Under the pieces are notes generated by a model. It had not been told where the DNA came from and did no database searches. It saw nothing but the letters and a program-made list of their open reading frames with translations. Source: JBAWXE01 sp037144255 (GTDB taxonomy: Bacteria; Bacteroidota; Bacteroidia; Chitinophagales; Chitinophagaceae). From it: 57,726 nt of DNA. Shown one piece after another: positions 44,672-54,132 of the stretch (position 1 is the first letter of the stretch; each line of letters begins with the position of its first letter). Made by a program: the position numbers and the translations under genes. The stretch covers positions 1 through 57,726 of the forward strand of contig JBAWXE010000008.1 of assembly GCA_037144255.1 (NCBI GenBank). The letters are read 5' to 3'.

Positions 44672-46297
44672 TCATTCAATCTTTATAATAAGATTTGTAT
44701 CCGGATTATTTTCATTTAACACCTCACTATTTAGCAAAGTAATATTCGATGAAAAAGAATGTTCTATATCATCGATGTATTTTTCTTTACTTTTATCATT
44801 ACTTGCCCATGTCCTTCTGTACCCTGCGGATCTTATAGGACCAAACCTTTCAATGATCTCTATAGATGCAGAGGTATCATTCATATCATACACTCTAGCA
44901 GCAATTTTCGTTTTTTCCCTTATTGCTTCAGGTATCAATAATATACCTTGACCTTTTTCGCCCAATATCCACGAAAATCCATTGTAACAATGTGTAGATA
45001 AAACTCCAAAGGGATTATTTTTATTTGTTGCATCTAAATATACATTTGCTGTATCTATCATTACAGCTGCCACCAAATAATCTATCCTATCCATTACAGG
45101 AAAGATCTCATTTTGAGGTATCTCTGCAGTTGTACTAATCAACATAGGTGAGGCATCTACACCTGCATGTACCAACATAGCTGTTAGGAGCAGATTGATA
45201 TCATATATCTTTCCTTCTTTTTTCTCAAAAACTGACTTAAGTGCAAATTCAGAAGGGAATCTTTTATCATTACTCTTAATACACTTAATATTACTACGTA
45301 CATAGTTATAGATGGCTTTTGTTTTACCTAAAATTGATGGCTCTAATTGAGAAATTGAATCTACAATTTCATGCAAGAATTTATTGGAACCGTTTATAGC
45401 CTTATCAAGCTTTTGTTTGTTCCATATTTCATCATTCTGCTTACTCCATGAATTTGCAAATCGTTCATGTTTATCATCTATAAAATAGCCTGTCATTTGT
45501 AATTCTACTTTCTCTTTATAGATATTAATATTTCGCATAAATGGTTCCATCCGTAAAGCAGGTACATTACGCCTTAACCAGAAAGCTGTATTATGATTAC
45601 CTGTAGAATAAGTCACGTCCTTACCGTGGCAATAATCTTCAGTACCTAATTCAGCATCAAGCGTGGTTGGGTATTTTTTTTCGGATTCGGCAATATTAGA
45701 GATGGCAGTAAACTCGAATCTATCAGAATAAGAAGTTTCAAATTCAGTCAAAAGTTTAGGATACTCACTTTGTATGTACCATGAGTATGCTCTATATATA
45801 TGATTTGTAACGATCTCATAGGTATACTCAATAATGCTTCCGGGCTTAACAGAGGGTAATGAAAAATGAACTCCATAAACATCCTTGATAATATTCTTAT
45901 TATATACATCCTTCTTATCCAAAGAACTCTCTACAACTGTGCCATTTTCTAAAGTATAAGTAACAGCCTTTAATATCGAAACATAATTATAGATATCATC
46001 ATAATAAAACTGGATATGAACATTGGCTAGACTTAGTGCATCATTCTTCAATACTCTTATGACCTTGTGAATAGTTTCCTTCTGTGTAAAGCCGTAATGT
46101 TGGTGCCCATGTTCCTCCAAACCTCTCATAGTTCTGTTCTCATACAATACTACCGCACTTGCTTCAGAATCAATAGAATAATTTGATTTTTCTAAATTAT
46201 CACGAATGAATTTCTTATCTATTTCTAATGCATTTGCAGAATTGCATATAAATAAGAATAAGAGAGTAAATAAGAGTTGTGTAAGTAGTTTTTTCAA
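44672..46297 (-). CDS. Exported DUF3857 / transglutaminase-like protein, C-terminally truncated
   Basis: 541 residues: a signal peptide (MKKLLTQLLFTLLFLFICNSANA), a DUF3857 region (about 35-240, VKPGSIIEYTYEIVTNHIYRA) and a transglutaminase-like region. Where the intact neighbour has GDCKALSNYM, this copy has GKIYDINLLLTAMLVHAGV, so the Cys of the catalytic triad is replaced by Tyr and Ile. It ends at a TGA, beyond which the same frame continues as a C-terminal domain (listed separately). With a lost active Cys and a premature stop it is probably non-enzymatic and perhaps decaying. Confidence 0.8.
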   Translation of the reverse strand: MKKLLTQLLFTLLFLFICNSANALEIDKKFIRDNLEKSNYSIDSEASAVVLYENRTMRGLEEHGHQHYGFTQKETIHKVIRVLKNDALSLANVHIQFYYDDIYNYVSILKAVTYTLENGTVVESSLDKKDVYNKNIIKDVYGVHFSLPSVKPGSIIEYTYEIVTNHIYRAYSWYIQSEYPKLLTEFETSYSDRFEFTAISNIAESEKKYPTTLDAELGTEDYCHGKDVTYSTGNHNTAFWLRRNVPALRMEPFMRNINIYKEKVELQMTGYFIDDKHERFANSWSKQNDEIWNKQKLDKAINGSNKFLHEIVDSISQLEPSILGKTKAIYNYVRSNIKCIKSNDKRFPSEFALKSVFEKKEGKIYDINLLLTAMLVHAGVDASPMLISTTAEIPQNEIFPVMDRIDYLVAAVMIDTANVYLDATNKNNPFGVLSTHCYNGFSWILGEKGQGILLIPEAIREKTKIAARVYDMNDTSASIEIIERFGPIRSAGYRRTWASNDKSKEKYIDDIEHSFSSNITLLNSEVLNENNPDTNLIIKIE

Positions 46298-46420
46298 GAG
46301 GGTTTATTTTAAATTCTAGGAAACGAATAAAATAAAAATAGCAACAAACTCTTATTACTACAAATTAACCAATTCTGGTAAAACAGTTACCAATCAATTA
46401 CAAAATAATCCGAAAAACAA

Positions 46421-46451
46421 AAAGCCTGCACTATGATATAGTGCAGGCTTT
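46421..46451 (-). terminator. Terminator of the small secreted protein gene
   Basis: A perfect 14-base stem (AAAGCCTGCACTAT / ATAGTGCAGGCTTT) with a 3-base loop, followed leftward by TTGTTTTT. It starts 21 bases past the stop at 46472. Confidence 0.8.
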
Positions 46452-46471
46452 AATATATCATTGTATTATTA

Positions 46472-46765
46472 CTACTTAGTTTGTGGCTTGACATGTGGAT
46501 TAGCTTTTGTCTTTTTCACCTCATCAGTTCCTCTTATTGCTGCACCATTCAATTTAGTAGCATTAGAAGACATCTTAATACCTTTAGTTGTATTGGCAGA
46601 AGTCTTTACTACTTTATCAGTTGGTGGTTTTGTTATTCCTCCTGTTTTAGCAGTAGCAGGTTTTGGATTTGGAGCAACCGGGTCTGTAGGATGTTTAACA
46701 TTCTGCGCAATTGCTGCCAAGTTCATTACTAAAAATGTAGATACGATAAATGTGAGTTTTTTCAT
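46472..46765 (-). CDS. Small exported Lys/Pro/Thr-rich protein
   Basis: 97 residues with a clear signal peptide (MKKLTFIVSTFLVMNLAAIA, then QNVKHP). The mature part is low-complexity, basic and probably disordered (PNPKPATAKTGGITKPPTDK, then TDEVKKTKANPHVKPQTK). No family is recognised. I chose the ATG at 46765; the longer frame adds a hydrophobic stretch before the true signal. It has its own terminator and lies next to the caspase cluster, though divergent from it. Confidence 0.7.
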   Translation of the reverse strand: MKKLTFIVSTFLVMNLAAIAQNVKHPTDPVAPNPKPATAKTGGITKPPTDKVVKTSANTTKGIKMSSNATKLNGAAIRGTDEVKKTKANPHVKPQTK

Positions 46766-46961
46766 TTTTGTGAGTTTTACCAAAGATAAAAAAATATAAG
46801 AATTGACTATGCGAATGTTTTTATAAAATAATATGAAACACAATCAAAGCATGAAATACAAATATATGTATTATTTATAATATATACAATCGTAAAAATT
46901 GCATTATATTTATATATAGTAATATTCCATTGACTTGCCTCCATCGATTAATTCTACTCTT

Positions 46962-49406
46962 ATGTCCTCTGTTTTTAGAATTTTCCTACTAATACTATCG
47001 ATATTTCCAAACCTAGCTATTGCTCAAGGTGAACGTGGCTTAAATACTTCAAATGCCTCAGTAAACGAAGAGGCTACAGGCACTACCTATGCTATGATAG
47101 TAGGAATATCTGATTATCCCAATATTACCCCTCTAAAATATGCTGATAAAGATGCGCAACTATTCAGAGAATATCTTTTATCTAAAGCGGGGGGTGCTGT
47201 AAAGTCTGAAAATATTCAAACCTTATTAAATAATAACGCCAAAGGAGGGGATCTTATTAGATCGCTATTATCATTAGAACAGTTGCCATATAAAAAAGGA
47301 GATAAACTATATATATACATGGCTGGTCATGGCGATGCTATCAATGAGTCTGCATATTATTTCTTAGGACATGACATATCTATTGGTAGTGGCGCAGGAG
47401 ATAAGAATAATTACAGGATGGGCTTTGCTTTAAGCATGTATGATGTTAAGATCACAATGAGTAATATAGTCAAGAAAGGAGTTACGGTAATATTAGTAAT
47501 GGATGCCTGCCGATCAAGTGAAAACCCCAATGAGACTGCAGGTCAAAAACTATTTTCAAATGGTATCATAGAAAGTCAGGTAGGAGAGATATTACTATTA
47601 TCAGCTAGCCCGGGAGAATCTGCAATAGAAAGCCCGGAAATAGGAAGTGGACATGGGTTATTTACTTGGTATCTGATAGATGGCTTATCTGGCGAGGCAG
47701 ATATGGATCATGATAATAATATCTCAATGATCGAATTAAACAGCTACGTGTCTATGAAAGTAAGTATGGCAGCTAAAAAAATCAACAACCATCAACAAAC
47801 ACCTGTTTTTAGCCCCTCTAAATTCTATTCCACCACTATCAGTCATGTTGATAGTGCTTTTCATACACTTTGGGCAACTAACGCTAAAAATGGAGATATT
47901 TTCAAGAATATGCAGGGAACATATGCCTATAACGATAGCAGAGGCGTAGATACAGTTCACAACGATAGTACCTCTATTCGTTTCTATAATTGTTTCGTAG
48001 CTGAGCTAAAAAAAAACAAACTAACTGGTCCCTATTCAGCAAAATGGTACTATGATGAATTAAAAAAGCATGCTCCTCTGTCAGGACTTACAAAAGATGC
48101 TAAGTTTACACTGATAGGAGAATTTATCAATTACGCAACAGGCAAGATCAATATCTATTTAGCGGGAAAAGATCAAACCTCTGAAAGTAAATATGAAAGC
48201 AGTATCAATGCTGATCTAGATAACAAAACTTTAAATACTGTTGATAAATATAAAATTGTTGCATTAATACCGTATAAAATAACTGCTGATTATTTGGCTG
48301 AGGCAAAAGAGCTACTAAAGAATGATACTGCCTTTGCAAATAAGTTGGAACCGCAGTACTTATTTTTTCAAGCCAAGTCCTTTTTCGAGGCAAATCATAC
48401 TATTACACTTGATGAAGCAATTAAAAAACTAAAAGAAGCAATCAAATTACAGCCATCTGCAGCCTATTTGCACCAATATTTATGCTATTTATACATAGAA
48501 CGTAAAGATTATAAAAATGCAGAAAAGGAAATTAATTTATCGTTAACCCTTGCTCCAACTTGGAGTTATAATTATTGTTTTAAAGGCAACTTACACTTCT
48601 ATAAACATGAATTTACTGAAGCGGAAAAAGCATATCAAAGAGCCATTGAATTGGATTCTACATATAGCGAAAGCTATAGCAATCTAGGAAATTTATATCT
48701 GGAAATGAACAATTATGAAAAAGCCGAGTATAACTATAAAAAAGCAATACAATTTGATACATCATCAAATAATAGTAATGGAAATAGTAAACGATTATAT
48801 AATCTAGCTGTCTTTTACGAAAAACAAAACAAAATAAACATGGCCGAAACATACTATAGAAAGGCCATTTTTTCGGATTCAACATATTCTAAAGCTGCTA
48901 ACAACTTGGCTGTCATACTATATAATAGTAATAAGGCTAAAGAAGCTCAAATATTTTTAACTTCTGCTTTGCGGAAGGACAGTATGTTCCATTGTGCTTA
49001 TAATAATTTAGGATTAGTTTACGATACACTACAAAATTTCAAAGCATCGGAAGAGTGTTTTATAAAAGCCATCAAGATCGCACCAACAGATGGAGCTGCT
49101 TATATTAACTTATCAGATATATACTATCGTAACGATAATAAAGGAAAATCTATTGAATATTTGGAATTAGCCATAAAGAAAAATGCCACACACTCAGAAT
49201 CTTGCATGTATAACCTTGCATGTACTTATGCTGAGCAAAAAGACCTAAAAAAGAGCTTGTACTATTTTGAATCTGCTTTGAAAAAAGGTTTCTCGAAAAA
49301 GGACCTGATCCTAGAAGATACAAAGACAGGTGAGTTAGCTGAACTTACTCAGCTACCCGAATTTGATGCTCTTATGAAAAAGTACTTTCCAGATGAAAAG
49401 AAATAG
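46962..49406 (+). CDS. Exported caspase-fold (C14) protein with C-terminal TPR repeats
   Basis: 814 residues. A signal peptide (MSSVFRIFLLILSIFPNLAIA) is followed by a caspase p20-like domain (about 40-300): AMIVGISDYPNITPLKYADKD, the catalytic His in YMAGHGD (about 123) and the catalytic Cys in VMDACRSS (about 183), then LLSASPGESAIE and HGLFTWYLIDGL. A linker follows, then about eight TPRs (about 460-790, YSNLGNLYLEMNNYEKAEYN style). It would be a cysteine protease scaffolded by TPRs in the periplasm, since no sorting domain or anchor is seen. I chose the ATG at 46962 over a TTG at 46935. It is probably co-transcribed with the next caspase (85-base gap). Confidence 0.9.
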   Translation: MSSVFRIFLLILSIFPNLAIAQGERGLNTSNASVNEEATGTTYAMIVGISDYPNITPLKYADKDAQLFREYLLSKAGGAVKSENIQTLLNNNAKGGDLIRSLLSLEQLPYKKGDKLYIYMAGHGDAINESAYYFLGHDISIGSGAGDKNNYRMGFALSMYDVKITMSNIVKKGVTVILVMDACRSSENPNETAGQKLFSNGIIESQVGEILLLSASPGESAIESPEIGSGHGLFTWYLIDGLSGEADMDHDNNISMIELNSYVSMKVSMAAKKINNHQQTPVFSPSKFYSTTISHVDSAFHTLWATNAKNGDIFKNMQGTYAYNDSRGVDTVHNDSTSIRFYNCFVAELKKNKLTGPYSAKWYYDELKKHAPLSGLTKDAKFTLIGEFINYATGKINIYLAGKDQTSESKYESSINADLDNKTLNTVDKYKIVALIPYKITADYLAEAKELLKNDTAFANKLEPQYLFFQAKSFFEANHTITLDEAIKKLKEAIKLQPSAAYLHQYLCYLYIERKDYKNAEKEINLSLTLAPTWSYNYCFKGNLHFYKHEFTEAEKAYQRAIELDSTYSESYSNLGNLYLEMNNYEKAEYNYKKAIQFDTSSNNSNGNSKRLYNLAVFYEKQNKINMAETYYRKAIFSDSTYSKAANNLAVILYNSNKAKEAQIFLTSALRKDSMFHCAYNNLGLVYDTLQNFKASEECFIKAIKIAPTDGAAYINLSDIYYRNDNKGKSIEYLELAIKKNATHSESCMYNLACTYAEQKDLKKSLYYFESALKKGFSKKDLILEDTKTGELAELTQLPEFDALMKKYFPDEKK

Positions 49407-49491
49407 GATTTTAACAAATACTATAATTAATACGTAAGCAATATCCTGTAATTTTAATTGTAATGATATCTATTCATTATACCAGTTGCAT

Positions 49492-51501
49492 ATGAATAAA
49501 CATATTTTATTTGCCTTTCTTCTCCTGTTTATATATTATCCCATTTATGCAACCAACAAGCATGCATTGATCATCGCTATTAGTAAATATCCTGTACAAA
49601 ATGGCTGGGCACAATTAGCCAGCAATAATGATGCCCAGTATATAAGAACTACATTACTCAAGCATGATTTTAAAAATGAGGAAATTAAACTCGTAGCTGA
49701 TAGCGAAGCTACAGTAGATGGAATTATAACTGCTTTCAAACAACTGGAACTCGAAACAAATGCAGGAGATGTTGTAGTCATTCATTTTTCATGCCATGGC
49801 CAACAGGTAGAATCTCTGGATCCGAACAAACTAGGGGGATTAGATCAGTGTGTTGTATCTTATAATGCACTGAAGCCTCGATTATCTAAAGATTTCAAAA
49901 AAGATCAGGCTGCTTATTTAAGAGGACAAACTATAGGTTTGCATCTGCAAGCAATAAGAAGGAAAGCCGGCAAAGACGGTGATGTAGTTGTGTTTATGGA
50001 TTATTGCCATTCCGGTGCAGGTACCAGAGGTGTTGGCAAAAAACGTGGAGGAGAACCACCTTTTATGAATAGCAACAATGTTGTTAAAAAAACTTCTACC
50101 CCCTTACCATCCGATATTTGTATAAACACTACTAAGCCTCAAAAAAGCGATGCTGAATTATCTCCATTCATAGTTATCTCAGCTACTCGCCCCGAAGAGT
50201 CCGATCTGGAAACAGATGATAATGGAATAGAGCTTGGCTCATTGACTTATGCTATAAGTAAATCCTTTGACCATCTAGATGCTAACATTACATACCGCTC
50301 TCTTTTCACTAAGATACAATCTGTAATGAATGAAATAGTGCCTGAACAACATCCTTTGATAGAAGGTAGCGGTCTGGACAAGGTACTATTTGGTGGCAAA
50401 TTCGTTCCTCAAAAACCATATGTTGAGATAGAAAGATTCAATAACGATACAGAGCTCGTTGCAAGAATGGGTTTATTTGGAGGATTGGATAAAGATGCGA
50501 AAGTAATGCTATACCCTGCCGGCACCAATGACCCAGCTAAAGCTACCGCTCTCGCTTCGGGCAAGGTTATCAGTGCAGACAATTTCACATCTACCATTGC
50601 ATTAGATAAATCTTTGCCAATTAGCAAAGCTGCTGATGGTTGGATATTCATAACAGAACCTTCCTACCATCTAAAACCATTACACATATCAATAGCAAAC
50701 AATAAGGCTGACAACAACAAAAGTGTTACATCTGTATTTACAGATGCAGACATTGCTATTATTAAGAGCAATATGGTAGATATGCCCATGATTAGTTTTG
50801 AGGGGAACCCAGACCTGATGATTGTAAAAGGTAAACAACAAGATTCCATCATTGCTGCAATTGATGGCTCCTTGGTTACTACCATACCTGACATCCCTAA
50901 GAATTTACCTTTGCTTAAGGACAGGATGAAAGAATATCGTAAATATAAATTTCTGAAAGAATTGGACCTGAAAAGTAATGACGCTAATGTAGAGGTAATA
51001 ATATTACCAATAAAGAATGGTAAGGTGGATAGTTTAAAATTTAAGAGTTCAATTTCAGGCTATGATTTCCATAACAATGACAGTATATGGATAGCTGCAA
51101 AAAATAATGGTAAAAAAGATGCCTATATCAACATCTTAGATATGCAGCCGGATGGAGCTATCAATGCACTCTTTCCTAAGAAAAAGGATAATATACTAGC
51201 CAATGAGCTGAAAATAAGACCGGGAGAATATCATGTCTTTTCTGATCATGGTATTGCCGTAAGCCCTCCATATGGTGTAGAGGTATTGAAGGTATTTGTG
51301 TCTACAGAGGAAATAGATATGGAAAGTCTGGCTACCATGGTGCAAACTGGCACCCGTGGTATAACATCAAGAGGCAACCTTTCTGCAATGGAAAAACTAG
51401 TCAAAGAATCCAATGGCATTGCCACTCGTGGATTATCCACTATCAATTCAGAAACATCAGAAGGTAGTGCCTACAACCTGATCTTTAATATAGTAAAATA
51501 A
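49492..51501 (+). CDS. Exported metacaspase-type C14 protein with C-terminal DUF4384-like region
   Basis: 669 residues: a signal peptide (MNKHILFAFLLLFIYYPIYA), then a metacaspase-like domain (about 23-300) with ALIIAISKYP, the catalytic His in HFSCHGQQ (His 102) and the catalytic Cys in FMDYCHSGAGTRG (Cys 172), followed by VISATRPEESDLE. The middle region (about 310-470) is beta-rich. The C-terminal part has SIWIAAKNNGKKDAYINILD and GAINALFPKKKDN, typical of DUF4384 domains that accompany bacterial caspases and protein kinases. An extracytoplasmic location is indicated by the signal peptide. The substrate is unknown. Confidence 0.88.
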   Translation: MNKHILFAFLLLFIYYPIYATNKHALIIAISKYPVQNGWAQLASNNDAQYIRTTLLKHDFKNEEIKLVADSEATVDGIITAFKQLELETNAGDVVVIHFSCHGQQVESLDPNKLGGLDQCVVSYNALKPRLSKDFKKDQAAYLRGQTIGLHLQAIRRKAGKDGDVVVFMDYCHSGAGTRGVGKKRGGEPPFMNSNNVVKKTSTPLPSDICINTTKPQKSDAELSPFIVISATRPEESDLETDDNGIELGSLTYAISKSFDHLDANITYRSLFTKIQSVMNEIVPEQHPLIEGSGLDKVLFGGKFVPQKPYVEIERFNNDTELVARMGLFGGLDKDAKVMLYPAGTNDPAKATALASGKVISADNFTSTIALDKSLPISKAADGWIFITEPSYHLKPLHISIANNKADNNKSVTSVFTDADIAIIKSNMVDMPMISFEGNPDLMIVKGKQQDSIIAAIDGSLVTTIPDIPKNLPLLKDRMKEYRKYKFLKELDLKSNDANVEVIILPIKNGKVDSLKFKSSISGYDFHNNDSIWIAAKNNGKKDAYINILDMQPDGAINALFPKKKDNILANELKIRPGEYHVFSDHGIAVSPPYGVEVLKVFVSTEEIDMESLATMVQTGTRGITSRGNLSAMEKLVKESNGIATRGLSTINSETSEGSAYNLIFNIVK

Positions 51502-51516
51502 AGTACTTAGCTTTTA

Positions 51517-52224
51517 TTACTGTATTGTCTGCATAATCTTGGTCATGTTCAAACTACTCTTAGTGGCATCTATCAGTTCCACAGACCCTGTGTTAGCCAA
51601 TCTGTTAATGTATCTCTGTTTAGATATTTCACTCACTTTAACTACCACAGTAAAAGCTCCCTGATTCCATGAATCTCCTTTTACACTTTTATAGTAAGAC
51701 CTAGGGACAACAAATGAATAACCATCCATAGGTGTATCATTGTATTCATTAGCAGAAGCTGTATCATTCAGTGTTATATCATTAATACTTGTAGAAAACG
51801 AACCTAAGGAAACGTTGTTCTGCATTTGACCTTCTTTTGTGATATAAGAAGTAAAGAACTCCACATTAATATTCAAATTCAATTTCCTTTTACCTGCCGG
51901 TATTTTTGCCTTAGCAAAGTCTACTACTACCTTTTTCATTTTTAGTCTGAAAATACCATCATGTGCCAACTCTATGAGATTAGTAGTATCAATTTCAAAA
52001 GTAGCGGCAAAAGCTAATTTCTTCTCGCCATTTGCTTCAAAAAAACGAGCAACGGTAAATCCAGAAAACTGCATGTCCCTTACATCAAATGGACCGGAAT
52101 GGGAGTCTTTACTATAAAAATAAGTAGAATCGTTTTTGAGCTTATGCCCTCTGTCTGAACTCAAATCGAATTCATAATCAGCCTGATATTTGCCCTTTTC
52201 CTTTTCTATAAGTTTCTTAATACC
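51517..52224 (-). CDS. 5'-truncated protein of unknown family at a DNA breakpoint
   Basis: The frame is open from the stop at 51517 to a TGA at 52225-52227 with no ATG or convincing start near its 5' end. A TTG at 52164 is the only alternative start, and the sequence before it (EKEKGKYQADYEFDL) looks coding. The product is soluble, beta-rich (FSGFTVARFFEANGEKKLAF, LNLNINVEFFTSYI) and ends with KSSLNMTKIMQTIQ. It is convergent with the metacaspase gene (15-base gap). The missing N-terminus coincides with the truncation of an opposite-strand frame, so I read it as a remnant. No family is recognised. Confidence 0.6.
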   Translation of the reverse strand, partial: GIKKLIEKEKGKYQADYEFDLSSDRGHKLKNDSTYFYSKDSHSGPFDVRDMQFSGFTVARFFEANGEKKLAFAATFEIDTTNLIELAHDGIFRLKMKKVVVDFAKAKIPAGKRKLNLNINVEFFTSYITKEGQMQNNVSLGSFSTSINDITLNDTASANEYNDTPMDGYSFVVPRSYYKSVKGDSWNQGAFTVVVKVSEISKQRYINRLANTGSVELIDATKSSLNMTKIMQTIQ

Positions 52225-52233
52225 TCAGAAACT
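52211..52233. repeat. Short inverted repeat at the breakpoint
   Basis: AGTTTCT (52211-52217) and AGAAACT (52227-52233) are perfect complements around a 9-base centre. Both truncated frames end within this element. Confidence 0.6.
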
Positions 52234-52397
52234 ATATAAATGAAATTGAATCTCAAGCGAGATTCAAAAATGAACTTACCTCTGAATTAATTGATTGGCT
52301 TGAATGGGCTAGAAAAAAAGCCGATTGGTATGACCCCTTTATTGAGCTGAAAGATGAATTATTAGATGAAATTGATAAAAATTCCCTTTCTCTCTAA
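52221..52397 (+). pseudogene. C-terminal fragment of an unidentified gene
   Basis: 58 codons and a stop, open from immediately after a TAA at 52218-52220, with no start codon at its head. The translation is charged and Trp-rich (LIDWLEWARKKADWYDPFIE, then DELLDEIDKNSLSL) and looks like the helical tail of a real protein. The 5' part is absent: the frame begins at the same place where the minus-strand frame ends. I do not recognise the parent family. Confidence 0.55.
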
Positions 52398-52427
52398 TTA
52401 ATTGTCCTACATACTATTTTTTACTGC

Positions 52428-54122
52428 CTAATATAAGCTCCAATCTTTCCAATCACTTGAAATTTGATTTGAAATCAAAAGATTGGGAGTTTGCTCCTTA
52501 CTATTTACAATTACAGAATTTAATTTTATATCACGCTTTAAATTGTTAAACAATTCTTGATAAGATATATTGCCATTACTATTTTGTATGTTTTTAAGTA
52601 GATAATACGTAAATAAACCATGTTGTTTTTCTTTCCAAGGCAATGATGATTCAGATCCACTTGAAGCAGTAAAAACTATTAAATTCCCATTTAATACCTC
52701 AGATACTGGCTTAGTCTTGATCATTCTTGCTGCAAGCAGCCCTTGATTTCTACCTCCTCCAGAAAAACATGCATCAAGAAATACAGTAACTCTTTTGGAG
52801 GGAAATTCGGAAAGCTTTGTATAAATGTCTTGTAATTTAATAGCACTTTGAATATCGACACCAGCAACATCTACAGGAAATACGTAAGCTTCTTTAGATT
52901 GTTCATCTGGCAATCCATGACCTGCATAATAAAAAATAATTTCAGCTTGTCCCTCAGAATTTTTAATTATTTTATTTAGCTTATTTACTTCTTGATTCAT
53001 CGTTCCTGAAGTTGCATTAATGAAATAAAATATATTTGATTCAGGTACTCCCAAGGTCTTGCTGCAATAAAGTTTAAATGATTGTGCATCATTAATTGCA
53101 AACTCAACGTTAGATTCACTATTTAAACCAGATTGAAATTTTGAATATTCCTCGTTACCAATAATTAAAGCATACCTATTAGAATTGAGCTTTTTATTAG
53201 TTGGGATATCTCTATCAACATCTGAATTTAAGGATGCTTTATTTATAGTTACTTCTCCTTGGCGTTGGGCATCAATATCAACTCGAAGAGTTTTCAATAA
53301 ATTATCTTCAAGCGAAACTGAAAGAGATTTTTTAAATCCATACTTTCCAAAGCTTTCATTTACTTCAACCTCAATAGGAATTTCATTCCCAACATATCTC
53401 TTATTTGGCAAAAACTCATAATCTATCGTCCGACTCTCATTTGGCCTTAATTGTTCAATTCTGAAATGAGTTTCATCCACTTGGAAAACATTTGGTGGAT
53501 TACTAAATAAAATAGAAATGTCCTTTGCAACACCTTGTCCTTGATTTTGGATAATCATTTTAAGGTTAACACTATGTCCTAATGTGATTTTCCCTTGAGC
53601 TTCAACATTATTGAAAGCATAATCTGAAATTTTCAAATCAGGATTCTTAAATGACTGCGTAAAGAATGAAACTTCTACAGGATCTGAGTCAAATCCATTT
53701 GCTTCAATTACTTTAATACTAAATTTCGCCTTTCCTGTTTGAACGTCAGAAGTAGCAAATATTGGCAGCTTTATTTCTTTTGATTTTTTACTATTTAGAT
53801 TTCCTTCATAAAGTTTTCTAGAAAAATTCAAACCCTCAATACCATTACTTTCCTGCAATTCTATACTTAAATTATAAGCGTCTCCCTTCCCCCTATTTAC
53901 TAAATCAAAGGAAATCTCACCATTTTCATTAGCATCTAAAATTTTATCATTGTTACCATCTTTGTCTATGAAAATCAAATTTGATATTTCAAGGATTGCT
54001 GGAGCGACAGGCTTAGGGATCTTGGAAATATAAACGTCTTTGTAATCGCTTTGTGCGTTTTGAGCAGAAATAAAATTAATTGGAAATACAATTAAACAGA
54101 ATGCAAGCAAACAATACTTCAT
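52428..54122 (-). CDS. Exported caspase-fold (C14) protein with N-terminal adhesion-like domains
   Basis: 564 residues: a signal peptide (MKYCLLAFCLIVFPINFISA), two Ig/CARDB-like beta domains (about 40-300) beginning with an Asp/Asn-rich loop (FIDKDGNNDKILDANENGEI), then a C14 domain (about 330-564) with RYALIIGNEEYSKF, the catalytic His in YYAGHGLPDE (about 402), the catalytic Cys in FLDACFSGGGRNQG (about 452) and FTASSGSESSLPW. It is the last gene of a leftward run with gaps of 1-10 bases. I chose the ATG at 54122, since the longer frame lies inside the upstream gene and lacks a proper signal. Confidence 0.88.
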   Translation of the reverse strand: MKYCLLAFCLIVFPINFISAQNAQSDYKDVYISKIPKPVAPAILEISNLIFIDKDGNNDKILDANENGEISFDLVNRGKGDAYNLSIELQESNGIEGLNFSRKLYEGNLNSKKSKEIKLPIFATSDVQTGKAKFSIKVIEANGFDSDPVEVSFFTQSFKNPDLKISDYAFNNVEAQGKITLGHSVNLKMIIQNQGQGVAKDISILFSNPPNVFQVDETHFRIEQLRPNESRTIDYEFLPNKRYVGNEIPIEVEVNESFGKYGFKKSLSVSLEDNLLKTLRVDIDAQRQGEVTINKASLNSDVDRDIPTNKKLNSNRYALIIGNEEYSKFQSGLNSESNVEFAINDAQSFKLYCSKTLGVPESNIFYFINATSGTMNQEVNKLNKIIKNSEGQAEIIFYYAGHGLPDEQSKEAYVFPVDVAGVDIQSAIKLQDIYTKLSEFPSKRVTVFLDACFSGGGRNQGLLAARMIKTKPVSEVLNGNLIVFTASSGSESSLPWKEKQHGLFTYYLLKNIQNSNGNISYQELFNNLKRDIKLNSVIVNSKEQTPNLLISNQISSDWKDWSLY

Positions 54123-54132
54123 AGAATATTTT

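Noticed and set aside
44642..44680. Programmed readthrough or recoding of the TGA and TAA stops
   Set aside because: Two different stop codons eight codons apart and no visible recoding structure; ordinary nonsense decay is simpler.
46962..51501. Classical defence operon (for example CRISPR-associated or gasdermin caspase)
   Set aside because: No gasdermin-like, Cas or nucleotide-cyclase gene is adjacent and the proteins carry signal peptides.
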